Source: CAZUMW01 sp964621615
GTDB lineage: Bacteria; Desulfobacterota; WTBG01; CAIYCZ01; CAIRTM01
DNA length: 64,000 nucleotides
Direction of reading: 5' to 3'
NCBI GenBank assembly: GCA_964621615.1
Contig: CAZUMW010000006.1
Location: forward strand, 62,001 to 126,000
Position numbers and translations under genes: made by a program. The notes under the pieces are model-generated. The model saw only the letters and a list, made by a program, of their open reading frames with translations, was not told where the DNA came from and searched no databases. Shown in pieces: positions 1-8,843 of the stretch (the first letter of the stretch is position 1; the number at the start of each line of letters is the position of its first letter).

Positions 1-141
1 GAGAACATAGGCGGTTTTGTCCCCCTCTGCATGGACATACACAGGGTGAAACACCTGTTCGCTTGTCGTTTCACATGCCTGCCATCGGTTTCCCGTAATT
101 CCCGGAGATATAATCGTGAAGCCGGGTATTGACCGTTTCAT
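1..141 (-). CDS. 5' part of an unrecognised gene, cut by the window edge
   Basis: An open frame starts with ATG at 141 and runs off the left edge after 47 codons without a stop. It begins one base after the TGA of the radical SAM gene upstream (TGA-A-ATG), which is the spacing of a translationally coupled operon gene. The visible protein starts MKRSIPGFTIISPGITGNRW. I do not recognise a family from so short a stretch. Its position makes it the next member of the glycan operon. Confidence 0.6.
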   Translation of the reverse strand, partial: MKRSIPGFTIISPGITGNRWQACETTSEQVFHPVYVHAEGDKTAYVL

Positions 142-142
142 T

Positions 143-1204
143 TCACTCAGGCGTTTTTCGAAAAAAATTTTTCATAAGGCTTCGTCGCAACCTGCCTCTG
201 TTTTCTTTTACATACTGCCGTATCCCCTTGTAGCGGTTACAGGTGCGGCATATGGCCGGAATATCGCCACTGCGCCACCTTTGGCGAAGCTGGGTAAGGG
301 CGCTCCCGAACCATGCATCACGCATCGATACACGGTTAAAGCTTTCATAGGCAAGCGTATTTTCTATATCACGACAGGTACACACCGTAATATCTCCGTT
401 CTCACAAACCACCAGCTTCCGGTACAGCTCAAAGCAGGGATCATTAGAAACAGGCAGCGCCTCAAGGAACGATTCGCCCCGGGGAAGATCTCTCTGAGAA
501 ATCAACCCGTTCCATCGGTCATATCCTCCTTCTAAAAAATATATGTACTTTTCTTTCATAAGACTGCTGAGCCCTATATACTCTTTTGTATTATATGTTG
601 TTGCGATAGGCTGATCAGTCCTAAGATGCAGTGTGATTCTTACCGGCTCCCCAAGCTCCTTGTTTGTCAGCAGCAGCTTCTCGAAAATGGCGGTTACCTG
701 CTCATATCTATCAACATTAAAAAGCCTTTTATACATCTGCGGGCCCCCCAGGCAGGTCGACACGGCGATACGGCTTAGCCCTGAGCAGAGAAGAGGCTGA
801 ATTAATTCATCCCGAAGACCGATCAGATTTGTATAAAAAAAGATATTATGAATAGTGCTTTTTTCTTTAGCATAGCGCACATACGTAATCAGGTTGGGAT
901 CAACCAGCGGATCCCCCACCGTCGGGGTAAAATTGAGACCGCCGCCGCCCATTTCAGCGTATTCATCAATGGCACGACGCACCATATCGGGAGGAGCTGT
1001 TGCCCTGCTTCGCTTCATAAAACGATAGGCGCAAAAAGAGCACCTGGCGTTGCAAATGTTGGTTGTTGCCAGTGTCAGCGATGGCACCCTGCTTTCTACA
1101 TGCTTCAGGATATAGTGTTCTTCAGCTTTGGAAAGCGGCATGCTCTGAAGAAGCCTGCTGAAGCTGTTTGCAGCAAAGACTTTAAGTGAGGAGAAACGGC
1201 TCAT
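143..1204 (-). CDS. Radical SAM protein with SPASM-like C-terminal cysteines
   Basis: The 353-residue protein has the radical SAM cluster motif CNARCSFC (Cys51, Cys55, Cys58), followed by a glycine-rich SAM-binding stretch near residues 86-102. More cysteines lie near 256-280 and in ICRTC near 320, as expected for SPASM/twitch auxiliary iron-sulfur clusters. The family generally performs radical-based modification of peptides, sugars or cofactors; the substrate here is unknown. The start ATG at 1204 overlaps the stop of the asparagine-synthetase gene by ATGA, so the two are probably co-translated. It is one of three radical SAM genes in the glycan locus and the only one without a B12-binding-like N-terminal region. 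Confidence 0.85.
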   Translation of the reverse strand: MSRFSSLKVFAANSFSRLLQSMPLSKAEEHYILKHVESRVPSLTLATTNICNARCSFCAYRFMKRSRATAPPDMVRRAIDEYAEMGGGGLNFTPTVGDPLVDPNLITYVRYAKEKSTIHNIFFYTNLIGLRDELIQPLLCSGLSRIAVSTCLGGPQMYKRLFNVDRYEQVTAIFEKLLLTNKELGEPVRITLHLRTDQPIATTYNTKEYIGLSSLMKEKYIYFLEGGYDRWNGLISQRDLPRGESFLEALPVSNDPCFELYRKLVVCENGDITVCTCRDIENTLAYESFNRVSMRDAWFGSALTQLRQRWRSGDIPAICRTCNRYKGIRQYVKENRGRLRRSLMKNFFRKTPE

Positions 1205-3027
1205 GCAGAAACTGCCTGCCGGTCAATGAAAAGGCGATGCCATATCTCGAACCGGATGAGTATCATCAATGCGGCTTTATGGTCTTTTTCGCCGCGCTCA
1301 TGCTCACGGATTGCTTTTTCCACCGCATCGCTTTCATAAATCCCGCGCTGCTTGAAGGTTGTGTCTGTGAGCAGGTCAAAAAATCTGCCCAGGTGCCTGC
1401 GGTCCTTCAGCCACTTACTGTATGGAAGGACAAACCCCACCTTGCGCCGAAAAGCAAAATCGGGGTTGAAATATTTTTGTGCCAGCTTTTTGAGAATATA
1501 TTTTGGGGATTTTTTGATCTTTTCATGTGCACTGAATCCATTCACCAGATCAAACATGGTATGAACGCAATAGGGCACACGCGCCTCTACGGACATCGAC
1601 ATCGACATTTTATCCTGCCGCTCAAGAAGCGACCCAAGATAGCTGGTTTGATCAGAAGCAAATATTTTTCCAGGCAGGTCATAAAATCTGCCGGATACCG
1701 ATTCGCGATATGGAATTTTCTTTTCGATATCATGCAGGCGCACAAACGGTCCCATTTCCCTGGACCACTGCTCATACAGCCCGAAATCATACATGAGCAG
1801 TTTCCGTAATCCTTTGCCCCGCCAGAGGGGGGGGATCATAAACGGGCGAACCCCGGAACGTTTTAATGCAAAGGCAATACCCTGGCTGCTAAGCCCGGTG
1901 ATATGCGCATAGCGATCGTATCCGCCAAAAAGTTCATCGGCACCTTCTCCGGTCAAAATCACTTTTGAGTTTTCTGCAGAATGCCGGCACAATTCCATCA
2001 AAAACACACATGCGGTATGCACAATCGGCATATCCATGTGCCAGGTAGCTTTTGGAAGCATCCCTGCAAAATCATTTCCATCAAGATCATAGGGGTGATG
2101 GTCGGTATCGCATTGCCTTGCAACCAGATTCTGATAGCGGCTTTCATCTTTTTCGTAGCCCCGCAGGGTCACTGAATAGGTGTGGAGCTTTTGTCCGTAA
2201 TCGCCTGCCAGCACAGCTGTTATATAGCTGGAATCGATGCCTCCGCTGAGCTGAACGTTATAGCCCACATCGCTTTGCGTGTGCTGCCAGATATTGTCCT
2301 TCAATTGTGCTTCAACAGACTCATAGTCCACTGGAGATGCCGGGCTGAGGAGGCTTTCGGTAACGTCATAATATTTTTTTTCAGTCAAAGCTCCCGCTTT
2401 GTCAAACATTATCCAGGTGCCGGCCGGAAGCCGGAAAATATTTTTAAAAATAGTGTTTCTTCCGCTGACATACCGGAAAAAGAACTGCTCATAAAGAGCG
2501 TCGCAATTCAGCTCAAAGGGCCGGACATGACGAAAGCATTTTATTTCGCTGGCCAAAAAAAGGCTTCCATCGTGTTTCATAAAATACAATGGTTTAATTC
2601 CTAGATGATCCCGCGCGGCAAATGCGCTTTGAGCCCTCAAATCCACAACGATGAAAGCAAACATCCCGATAAATTTTTCAACGCAGGACGTCCCCCATTC
2701 AAGAAATGCTTTCAGCACAACTTCGGTATCGGAATGCGAGCGAAAGGTATAGCCACGCTGTTCCAGTTGGGCCTGAAGAACTTTATAATTGTACAGCTCA
2801 CCATTGTAAACAATAACGTACCGCCGATCCTCATCAAACATTGGCTGATGGCCGGCGGACGTTGTATCAAGAATCGAAAGGCGCCTGAAGCCCAAGCCAC
2901 ACCATAAATCACAGTAGTAGCCCTCGTCATCCGGGCCTCGGTGACGAATGTCTGCCGCCATTTGTTCGATCAATTTGCGGTCAGGCCTGCAGTCCCTCCC
3001 TCCAAGCTGCGCTACAATACCGCACAT
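1201..3027 (-). CDS. Asparagine synthetase-like glutamine amidotransferase (paralogue 1)
   Basis: This 608-residue class II amidotransferase begins MCGIVAQLGG, so Cys2 becomes the N-terminal nucleophile that hydrolyses glutamine. RHRGPDDEG follows near residue 30. The synthetase half carries the ATP-pyrophosphatase loop SGGIDSS near residue 260 and a VEARVPY-type region near residue 470. AsnB proteins make asparagine, but in surface-glycan loci paralogues such as WbpS-type enzymes are associated with amidation of sugar carboxylates. Because it lies among NeuB, SpsF and methyltransferase genes and has two paralogues in the same locus, I infer a glycan-amidating role. It overlaps the following radical SAM gene by ATGA. 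Confidence 0.88.
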   Translation of the reverse strand: MCGIVAQLGGRDCRPDRKLIEQMAADIRHRGPDDEGYYCDLWCGLGFRRLSILDTTSAGHQPMFDEDRRYVIVYNGELYNYKVLQAQLEQRGYTFRSHSDTEVVLKAFLEWGTSCVEKFIGMFAFIVVDLRAQSAFAARDHLGIKPLYFMKHDGSLFLASEIKCFRHVRPFELNCDALYEQFFFRYVSGRNTIFKNIFRLPAGTWIMFDKAGALTEKKYYDVTESLLSPASPVDYESVEAQLKDNIWQHTQSDVGYNVQLSGGIDSSYITAVLAGDYGQKLHTYSVTLRGYEKDESRYQNLVARQCDTDHHPYDLDGNDFAGMLPKATWHMDMPIVHTACVFLMELCRHSAENSKVILTGEGADELFGGYDRYAHITGLSSQGIAFALKRSGVRPFMIPPLWRGKGLRKLLMYDFGLYEQWSREMGPFVRLHDIEKKIPYRESVSGRFYDLPGKIFASDQTSYLGSLLERQDKMSMSMSVEARVPYCVHTMFDLVNGFSAHEKIKKSPKYILKKLAQKYFNPDFAFRRKVGFVLPYSKWLKDRRHLGRFFDLLTDTTFKQRGIYESDAVEKAIREHERGEKDHKAALMILIRFEIWHRLFIDRQAVSA

Positions 3028-3085
3028 ATAAACCCCTTTTTTACATTCCCGGCTACCGTTTTTCTCGCCCAGACCCCTTCCGGTA

Positions 3086-4630
3086 TCATCGCTGCTCCTC
3101 CATATAGGCCCCCTGAAGAAATAATCGCAAATCCGTCATATCATAAAAATCCCTGCTCAAATATTGAATCATTTCAGAAAAGTCGACATGAACATCCTCG
3201 GTTTGCGTGCAGTCGACAAAACAAAGGCTTTTTTCAAGCGCCGCCCTGACCTCAGGATCAATAATCCGGTAGGGCAAATTGATAAAAACTATAGGCTTCA
3301 GGGTCATAGCCGCCTCAGCAAACGCAGATCCCAAATAGAAAAAAACAAAAGCATCAGCCCGCCCATATGCATCTGCAAAAAAGCCGCTGTTGATCTCGTC
3401 AGCACAACCGTCGAACAGCCCGAACCGAATAGACTTTTGTGCTTTCGGATGTTTTTTAATAACAATATGATAGCCATGATTCTTGAGACACTGAACAGTT
3501 TTCCAGATAACTTTCAAATAAATTATATCGGGTGGCACATAGCCGGGGTGGACGATGTCACCAATAAACGTCGGCAGCAGTACCATAACTTTTTTCACCC
3601 TTTGCGCCCTGCTGTTTATATGCTTGCGGAACACAGAGTAAAGTGCCGACGGCACCATTCCCGTTATTTCGGTCTGTGCCTTTTCGGGGGGCGGCATTAA
3701 AATATTCCCGGCCTCTGTGTGATACTGAAGCCTGCGGGCAAGCGCCGGCCCATAGGTCACAAAAACATTTTGGAAGGCAAACTCGTTAATGCCCCACCAA
3801 TTGTCAAGAAAAAGCGCACGGTCGCCTCCGTGATCAAAGCGCACGACGGTACCCTCGTCACGCATAAAATAATACGCCATCAGCCTATTGGCATATTTCC
3901 CCCCCGTTCCGACAAGCAGCGTTTTACCCGCCTTGGTACCCAGTCCATACGATTGACCCATATCCCTGACTGCCGTTGCAAAATACAGCTGCACGGCGCG
4001 CCTCACATATGAGACGACATCGTCTCGAACGGGCATATCATGACGCTCCCATATATCAAACAGGGATACACAAAGCCCATCTGCCGCCTGCTCACAGGCA
4101 CGTGTATTCAGCCCTGGAGTCTGTGAAAAAGTAAACGGCTTCAAATGCCATCGCAGAAAACGGGGCGCCATATGATGCTGCGATATATACTGCTTGCACA
4201 GCGGATTAGCGCCGAGAACAAATGAATCACCCCGAAGCAGATCAGTATAGTCCAGGGCCGTTGCCCGGCACGCGCTGACTATGGAAGTTCTATCAGGCAC
4301 CCGGTACAGCGGGGCCAAACCGTCAAAACCGTTGCGAATGGACCGGAAGTACCGATATTGATCTGTGGCGAGAAAAGTTTTTCCGGCCCGCCGAATACGT
4401 TCTGTAGTCAGAAGGGAATAGCTGAGGAAAAAAAACTCCTTGAGTATATTTCTGCTTACAAGACGAAATGCCGTTGCAAACGGCTCTGAAGAGTCAAAGC
4501 CGAAAAAAGAAAACACCAGATCTGTAACAGCATTTCCCAGGCGCCGGTATTCTTCCGGAGTGACCGGCCAGCAGAAGCTCTCCAGTTCACGAGGAGCCTG
4601 TACGCTTTCCGCATCAACAGGTATGTTCAT
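3086..4630 (-). CDS. Putative GT-B-like surface carbohydrate protein
   Basis: The 514-residue protein starts with ATG at 4630, 13 bases after the upstream B12-radical SAM gene. No strong family signature is visible. The C-terminal half (from about residue 345) has features of GT-B/capsule-synthesis transferases: a beta-strand VMVLLPTF, the basic stretch IVIKKHPKA and the segment FFYLGSAFAEA, which resembles the nucleotide-sugar end of such folds. The N-terminal 200 residues look helical and specific to this group. It could be a glycosyltransferase or glycerophosphotransferase acting on a lipid-linked or protein-linked glycan in the cytoplasm. The function is inferred from weak motifs and context. 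Confidence 0.55.
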   Translation of the reverse strand: MNIPVDAESVQAPRELESFCWPVTPEEYRRLGNAVTDLVFSFFGFDSSEPFATAFRLVSRNILKEFFFLSYSLLTTERIRRAGKTFLATDQYRYFRSIRNGFDGLAPLYRVPDRTSIVSACRATALDYTDLLRGDSFVLGANPLCKQYISQHHMAPRFLRWHLKPFTFSQTPGLNTRACEQAADGLCVSLFDIWERHDMPVRDDVVSYVRRAVQLYFATAVRDMGQSYGLGTKAGKTLLVGTGGKYANRLMAYYFMRDEGTVVRFDHGGDRALFLDNWWGINEFAFQNVFVTYGPALARRLQYHTEAGNILMPPPEKAQTEITGMVPSALYSVFRKHINSRAQRVKKVMVLLPTFIGDIVHPGYVPPDIIYLKVIWKTVQCLKNHGYHIVIKKHPKAQKSIRFGLFDGCADEINSGFFADAYGRADAFVFFYLGSAFAEAAMTLKPIVFINLPYRIIDPEVRAALEKSLCFVDCTQTEDVHVDFSEMIQYLSRDFYDMTDLRLFLQGAYMEEQR

Positions 4631-4643
4631 CGGGACTTATATC

Positions 4644-6113
4644 CTAGTAAACAAATTTAGACCTTTTAAGTGGAAGCAGCAAACGCTTAACAAAAAGCAG
4701 ATGAACTTTCAGTTCGCCCAAAAAGGATCTATGGCATAGGGTAAGCTTGTCCCGATGAGTGTGGGTCATCCAAAACTGATTGTCAATTCTATGGAAAAGC
4801 CAGTCCCATCGCAAAGGCAGCAAGCGGTATACCAGCCATTTCATAAAAGGGTATTTGATGGTAAATGAAAATAGATGCAGCAGATTATCAAGCATTACCG
4901 CATCCCGCTCATCAAAATGCAGCAGGCTCTCCCAGTGGTAATTTTCCGGCAATCGATCAAGTATATCCTTTTCATCAACCAGCCCCCGGTCAATGGCAAA
5001 TCTGGCCATGCGTGTCCCAGGGTACGGCTGAAATTTTCCGACAACACCGTTATCCACTCTGCAGGCGATATTAAGCTCAAGTGTCTGCTTGGCCTCTTCA
5101 AGCGTTTCTGTCGGAGACATGATGATGTTTTGTGTATCCAGATAAATGCCATGCTTTTTGACCTCTCTGCATGCCCGTACAATATCGTGGTTTTTCATCG
5201 GGGGCCTGTTCATAATTGCACGTATGCGGGGGCTGCCGCTCTCTATGGCAAGATTCATACTGAAACAGCCCGCCTTTGCCAGCAGTGCAATGGGCTTTGC
5301 TTTTATCAATGCGGGGTTCAAGCCGACATGAAACGGGATTCCGATTTCTTCCGGATAGCGTCGCGAGAATTCCTCAAGCCATGCAGGGTTTGTTGGGAAG
5401 ACGTCATCCTGAAAATAAAAATATTTGAACTTATCCCGGTATTGTGCTTTCAGGGCGGCCAGAACCTCAAGAAAACGGTCCACGCTCATGTAGCGATATG
5501 TTCTTTTATGCCCGTAGCGGCGATACAGCTGGCGGTATTCTTTATTGAAACAATAGGAGCAATTAAAAATACAGTTGCGCGCTGCAAAAACAATGATTTT
5601 ATCTTTGTCCTGACGAGGAATAAAATCATAGTCGGGCACCGGGAGACTATCCAGAGCGCATAAGGGGCGAAGCGGATTGTGAACTGCCGAACCTTCTGTC
5701 ATAAAACTGAAATTTTTCACAGAGAGATAGTCTCCGCTAGGATGCAGCTCCAGAAACTCTGCTAACGCCTCCTCTCCCTCTCCCCGGCAAACTGCATCGA
5801 CAAGGGGGTGCTCGATAATGTCGGGCGAAAAAGTGGCATGCGGCCCTCCCAGAATAGTGCATACATCCGGAAAGGCTGTGCGTATTTCAGCTAACACGTC
5901 CAGAAGAAACTTTATTTCTCCACTCATCGCGGTAATTCCGAGATAGTCGGGGTTAAATTGGGATATTTTCTTGATAACCTCCGCCACGCTGTCTTTGTCG
6001 GGAATATAGGCATAGTCCGCAATGTGTCCGCGCTGCTTTAAATAGGCCGCAAGACACAATAAACCGTACCGCTGATCACGAATGTTTTTAACAAGAAACA
6101 GTACTTTTTTCAT
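4644..6113 (-). CDS. B12-binding-domain radical SAM protein (BchE-like architecture)
   Basis: The 489-residue protein has an N-terminal Rossmann-like region resembling cobalamin-binding domains (residues 1-140, with ILGGPHATF near 87-95). A radical SAM core follows with CIFNCSYC (Cys181, Cys185, Cys188). This is the architecture of class B radical SAM methyltransferases and related BchE-like enzymes. In the glycan locus a plausible role is C- or P-methylation, or another radical change on a sugar or lipid precursor. The DxHxxG cobalamin ligand motif is not seen, as in many proteins of this class, so B12 binding is inferred only from architecture. A second protein of the same type is at 12853-14304. 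Confidence 0.82.
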   Translation of the reverse strand: MKKVLFLVKNIRDQRYGLLCLAAYLKQRGHIADYAYIPDKDSVAEVIKKISQFNPDYLGITAMSGEIKFLLDVLAEIRTAFPDVCTILGGPHATFSPDIIEHPLVDAVCRGEGEEALAEFLELHPSGDYLSVKNFSFMTEGSAVHNPLRPLCALDSLPVPDYDFIPRQDKDKIIVFAARNCIFNCSYCFNKEYRQLYRRYGHKRTYRYMSVDRFLEVLAALKAQYRDKFKYFYFQDDVFPTNPAWLEEFSRRYPEEIGIPFHVGLNPALIKAKPIALLAKAGCFSMNLAIESGSPRIRAIMNRPPMKNHDIVRACREVKKHGIYLDTQNIIMSPTETLEEAKQTLELNIACRVDNGVVGKFQPYPGTRMARFAIDRGLVDEKDILDRLPENYHWESLLHFDERDAVMLDNLLHLFSFTIKYPFMKWLVYRLLPLRWDWLFHRIDNQFWMTHTHRDKLTLCHRSFLGELKVHLLFVKRLLLPLKRSKFVY

Positions 6114-6159
6114 AGAAACAGACAGTGCGGTATAAGGGGGAAAAGATCAGTGGGAAGGG

Positions 6160-7563
6160 CTATTTTTTGGTACAATAAAACGTCATAACACTTCCCCAAA
6201 AAGGGGGGGATACCTGCGTGGTATCAAAAAGGCGCAGAAGATTATCCCTGGTAAAATGGCGCGTATCAAAATAGGGAAATGATTCACAGTCAATGGCAAA
6301 ACCGTAATCCTCAAGGAACCAGCGCAGCGATATACGACTAAAAAGAGAAACATGGGTGATATCGTTCAGCAGCCGAAACTGCTGTCCGTATCGGCGAGCC
6401 ATAGCGCTGTCAAAATCCGGGGTAGCGATCACAAGGCGGCCACCCGGTCGCAACATATCCCGTACCCGTCCGATATCGTCTTCTGGAGCAGGAAGGTGCT
6501 CAATAACATGATGCATGACAATCACGTCGAAAAATTCTTTGTCATACGGGGCCTCTCCGAGAGCTCCACAAAATACCTCAGCATACTCCGAGGCCTTTTT
6601 CGCCGCATGTTTTGATATTTCAAGCCCATATTTTTCCCACCCGCCGTCAACAGCAGACAGCAGTTCGCCCATTCCGCAGCCAACATCCAGAATCCGGCCC
6701 GGCGCCAGTTGATTGATAAATGATATCTCCTCCTTGAGATCCTGTATGCGCTGCTCTTTTTCTTGCGTTCTGTCCCGGAGCTTCCCGTCAGGGTCAATGA
6801 TCTCCCCCCAGTACCGTTCCTCAAAGGTGTCGCCATCCGGTTCTATGGGGCGAGGTCTCGACCAATAGTATAAATGCTTTTTATCCCGCTCCCGAAGAAG
6901 TAACAGCCGTTCTGTCATAATCAGATCTTTTTCGGTGTCGATTTCCAGATGTTTCGGCTCTTCAATCGGACACAACCCGATTTTGCCGAACAAGCGCGCT
7001 TTGTGTTTTTTGAATCCTTCTTTACGAAAAGCCCACGCATTGCCTGCCTCACGCTTCCGTGGAGCGCGGATCTGGCGCGGCAAATGTGCGCTCAGCACAT
7101 CCTGCTCATCAAAAAAATATCCATAATCTTCCGTGTAAAACGCAGCGCTGTCAAAACCGGCATCAATTTTTGCAAGAAGCCGCGAAAAATCATCCGGCTC
7201 GCTCAGCGGTGACGTGGCTTGAACAAAGAGTATTGTCTCGATCTCAACCCCCTTTCCCTCAAAATACCCGACAGCATGCAGCAAGGCGGCTTCCGAGGTT
7301 GCGTGATCATCAGCCAGGGCAGCAGGCCGGTCAATTATGACAACATCCCCAAATACCGCTACGGATTTTTTTATCTCCTCGCTGTCGGTGGAAACCGCAA
7401 CACAGTCAATCTCGGGAGTCTCCAGGCATGCTTCAATGGCATAATGGATCAAGGGCCTTCCTGCCAACAGCCTGATATTTTTATGAGGGACCCCCTTTGA
7501 TCCTCCCCTGGCGGGGATAATGGCAAATCGCAGATTGTTTTTTTGGGAACAGCGTATAACCAT
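6160..7563 (-). CDS. NeuA-like CMP-sugar synthetase fused to a SAM methyltransferase
   Basis: Residues 12-225 of this 467-residue protein form a NeuA/acylneuraminate cytidylyltransferase domain with the nucleotide-binding motif FAIIPARGGSKGVPHKN at about 13-29. A linker with a short helical charged region follows. Residues 285-465 form a class I SAM methyltransferase with motif I ILDVGCGMGE at 291-300 and a VMHHVIEHLP segment typical of UbiG/Methyltransf_11-like enzymes. NeuA activates nonulosonic acids to their CMP forms. The fusion suggests that activation and O- or N-methylation of the same sugar, or of its acceptor, are coupled. The frame is continuous, so this is a true fusion and not neighbouring genes. 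NeuB and a KdsC-like phosphatase lie just upstream. Confidence 0.85.
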   Translation of the reverse strand: MVIRCSQKNNLRFAIIPARGGSKGVPHKNIRLLAGRPLIHYAIEACLETPEIDCVAVSTDSEEIKKSVAVFGDVVIIDRPAALADDHATSEAALLHAVGYFEGKGVEIETILFVQATSPLSEPDDFSRLLAKIDAGFDSAAFYTEDYGYFFDEQDVLSAHLPRQIRAPRKREAGNAWAFRKEGFKKHKARLFGKIGLCPIEEPKHLEIDTEKDLIMTERLLLLRERDKKHLYYWSRPRPIEPDGDTFEERYWGEIIDPDGKLRDRTQEKEQRIQDLKEEISFINQLAPGRILDVGCGMGELLSAVDGGWEKYGLEISKHAAKKASEYAEVFCGALGEAPYDKEFFDVIVMHHVIEHLPAPEDDIGRVRDMLRPGGRLVIATPDFDSAMARRYGQQFRLLNDITHVSLFSRISLRWFLEDYGFAIDCESFPYFDTRHFTRDNLLRLFDTTQVSPPFWGSVMTFYCTKK

Positions 7564-7620
7564 TAATCAATTCCAGCCTGCAGCAGTTGCGCCAATATAT
7601 TCACCGAATTTTTAAGGGTT

Positions 7621-8343
7621 TTATTTTTGGGGGAAATTCACGATAAAAGATTTACCGACACTTTTATGCCGTCCCCAACTTATAAATTCAATATCATTAT
7701 TTTTTTGCAAAAACTCTGCAACAGCTTTTGCTTCCCCCTTATCCGGATCTGCCTTATAGCAGTAATAATCGTCAAATATTATGATCGTGCCCTGTTGTAA
7801 CAGAGGTTTCATAAAAGACAAAACCGTTTTTGCAGAAACATACAAGTCACAATCTATATGGACAATAGCTGCTTTATTTAACTTACCTTGAAGCTGAGGC
7901 GTAAGACTTCTCTCAAAAAATCCAGGGTATAGCTCATACAAATCGGGGGGAACATTTTGCCGATGCAAAATGTTTTTAAACTCTTCATAGGATACTGAAA
8001 AATCCCCCTTTTTCCATTTCGCTTCCCCTAGACTGTCAACAAACTCATCTTCGGCGGCAGCGGGCTCTGGCAAATCTTCAAAGGAATCAAAGCCCAAACA
8101 CTTCATTTTCTTGCCTTGATATTTGAAATTTTTTACCATCCCCAATGCATACAAAAAAGACCTTCCTCTAAAAAGGCCGAATTCATAATAATCACCTTCA
8201 ACTTTGTTCACTTTAACATTACGGAACGATCGTTGGATAATCTGCTTAACCTCTCGATCACTCGAAAAATCAAAACATGATTCAGCTGCAAGTATTTTCC
8301 TGACAAATTTTGAAAAAAATTTCCTGTATATCCAGTAAAGCAT
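7621..8343 (-). CDS. TylF/MycF-family O-methyltransferase
   Basis: This 240-residue protein resembles macrocin-type sugar O-methyltransferases. It has YEFGLFRGRSF near residue 55, GFDSFEDLPEP near 86, a VHIDCDLY acidic metal-binding segment and IIIFDDYYCY. The family uses SAM and Mg2+ to methylate sugar hydroxyls. A GTG two codons upstream would extend it, but the ATG at 8343 has a GGAGAG ribosome site 7 bases away and is preferred. The gene is visibly richer in A+T than its neighbours, which suggests that it arrived separately. It sits between the KdsC-like phosphatase and the NeuA fusion, so the nonulosonic acid or a neighbouring residue is the likely acceptor. Confidence 0.8.
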   Translation of the reverse strand: MLYWIYRKFFSKFVRKILAAESCFDFSSDREVKQIIQRSFRNVKVNKVEGDYYEFGLFRGRSFLYALGMVKNFKYQGKKMKCLGFDSFEDLPEPAAAEDEFVDSLGEAKWKKGDFSVSYEEFKNILHRQNVPPDLYELYPGFFERSLTPQLQGKLNKAAIVHIDCDLYVSAKTVLSFMKPLLQQGTIIIFDDYYCYKADPDKGEAKAVAEFLQKNNDIEFISWGRHKSVGKSFIVNFPQK

Positions 8344-8386
8344 GATCACACTCTCCGGCTAAACACAACTACATACAAAAAAATGT

Positions 8387-8842
8387 TTAGTATAAAATAT
8401 GTTTCGCCACCTCTTTTATTACCCCCATGCCGCGCTTTGCTGCAACAACCCGCTTTGCAGCCCGCCTGATCTCGGGATCGACATCCTCAGGTGCAAAGCT
8501 GCAATTCAGATAGCGGAGCAACGGAACGTCTTTGTACGAATCACCGACAAAACAGATCTTTTCCATATCAAGCCCCTCAGAGTGCACCAGCTCTTTAAAA
8601 GCAGACAGTTTATCCCGGCAGCCGACTATGAAATAATCCGGCTCAAAACGCTTTTTCACATAGCCGGTAAACGAATTGTCCTCGCCGGTAATAAACCCGA
8701 TCCTCACCCCGGCTCTCTTGAGTGAAAAAACAGCGTCAATATCATCAAAGCAAATGCGCTTTAACTCATTGCCCTGGTGATCGATATACACCATGGCATC
8801 CGTCAATACTCCGTCGATGTCAAATAAAACCGTTTCAATCAT
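8387..8842 (-). CDS. KdsC-like HAD phosphatase for a nonulosonate phosphate
   Basis: The 151-residue protein has HAD motif I as DIDGVLTD at its N-terminus, a threonine motif in IGFITGEDN and a late VGDSYKDVPLL motif. It has the size and capless form of KdsC and related 2-keto-3-deoxy sugar-acid phosphatases. These remove the phosphate from KDO-8-P, KDN-9-P or N-acylneuraminate-9-P after NeuB-type condensation. The chosen start at 8842 gives MIETVLFDIDG and lies one base after the NeuB stop (TGA-T-ATG). Longer starts would overlap NeuB. The presence of a phosphatase suggests that the neighbouring NeuB uses a phosphorylated acyl-hexosamine, as in the KDN/animal-type sialic acid route. Confidence 0.82.
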   Translation of the reverse strand: MIETVLFDIDGVLTDAMVYIDHQGNELKRICFDDIDAVFSLKRAGVRIGFITGEDNSFTGYVKKRFEPDYFIVGCRDKLSAFKELVHSEGLDMEKICFVGDSYKDVPLLRYLNCSFAPEDVDPEIRRAAKRVVAAKRGMGVIKEVAKHILY

Positions 8843-8843
8843 A

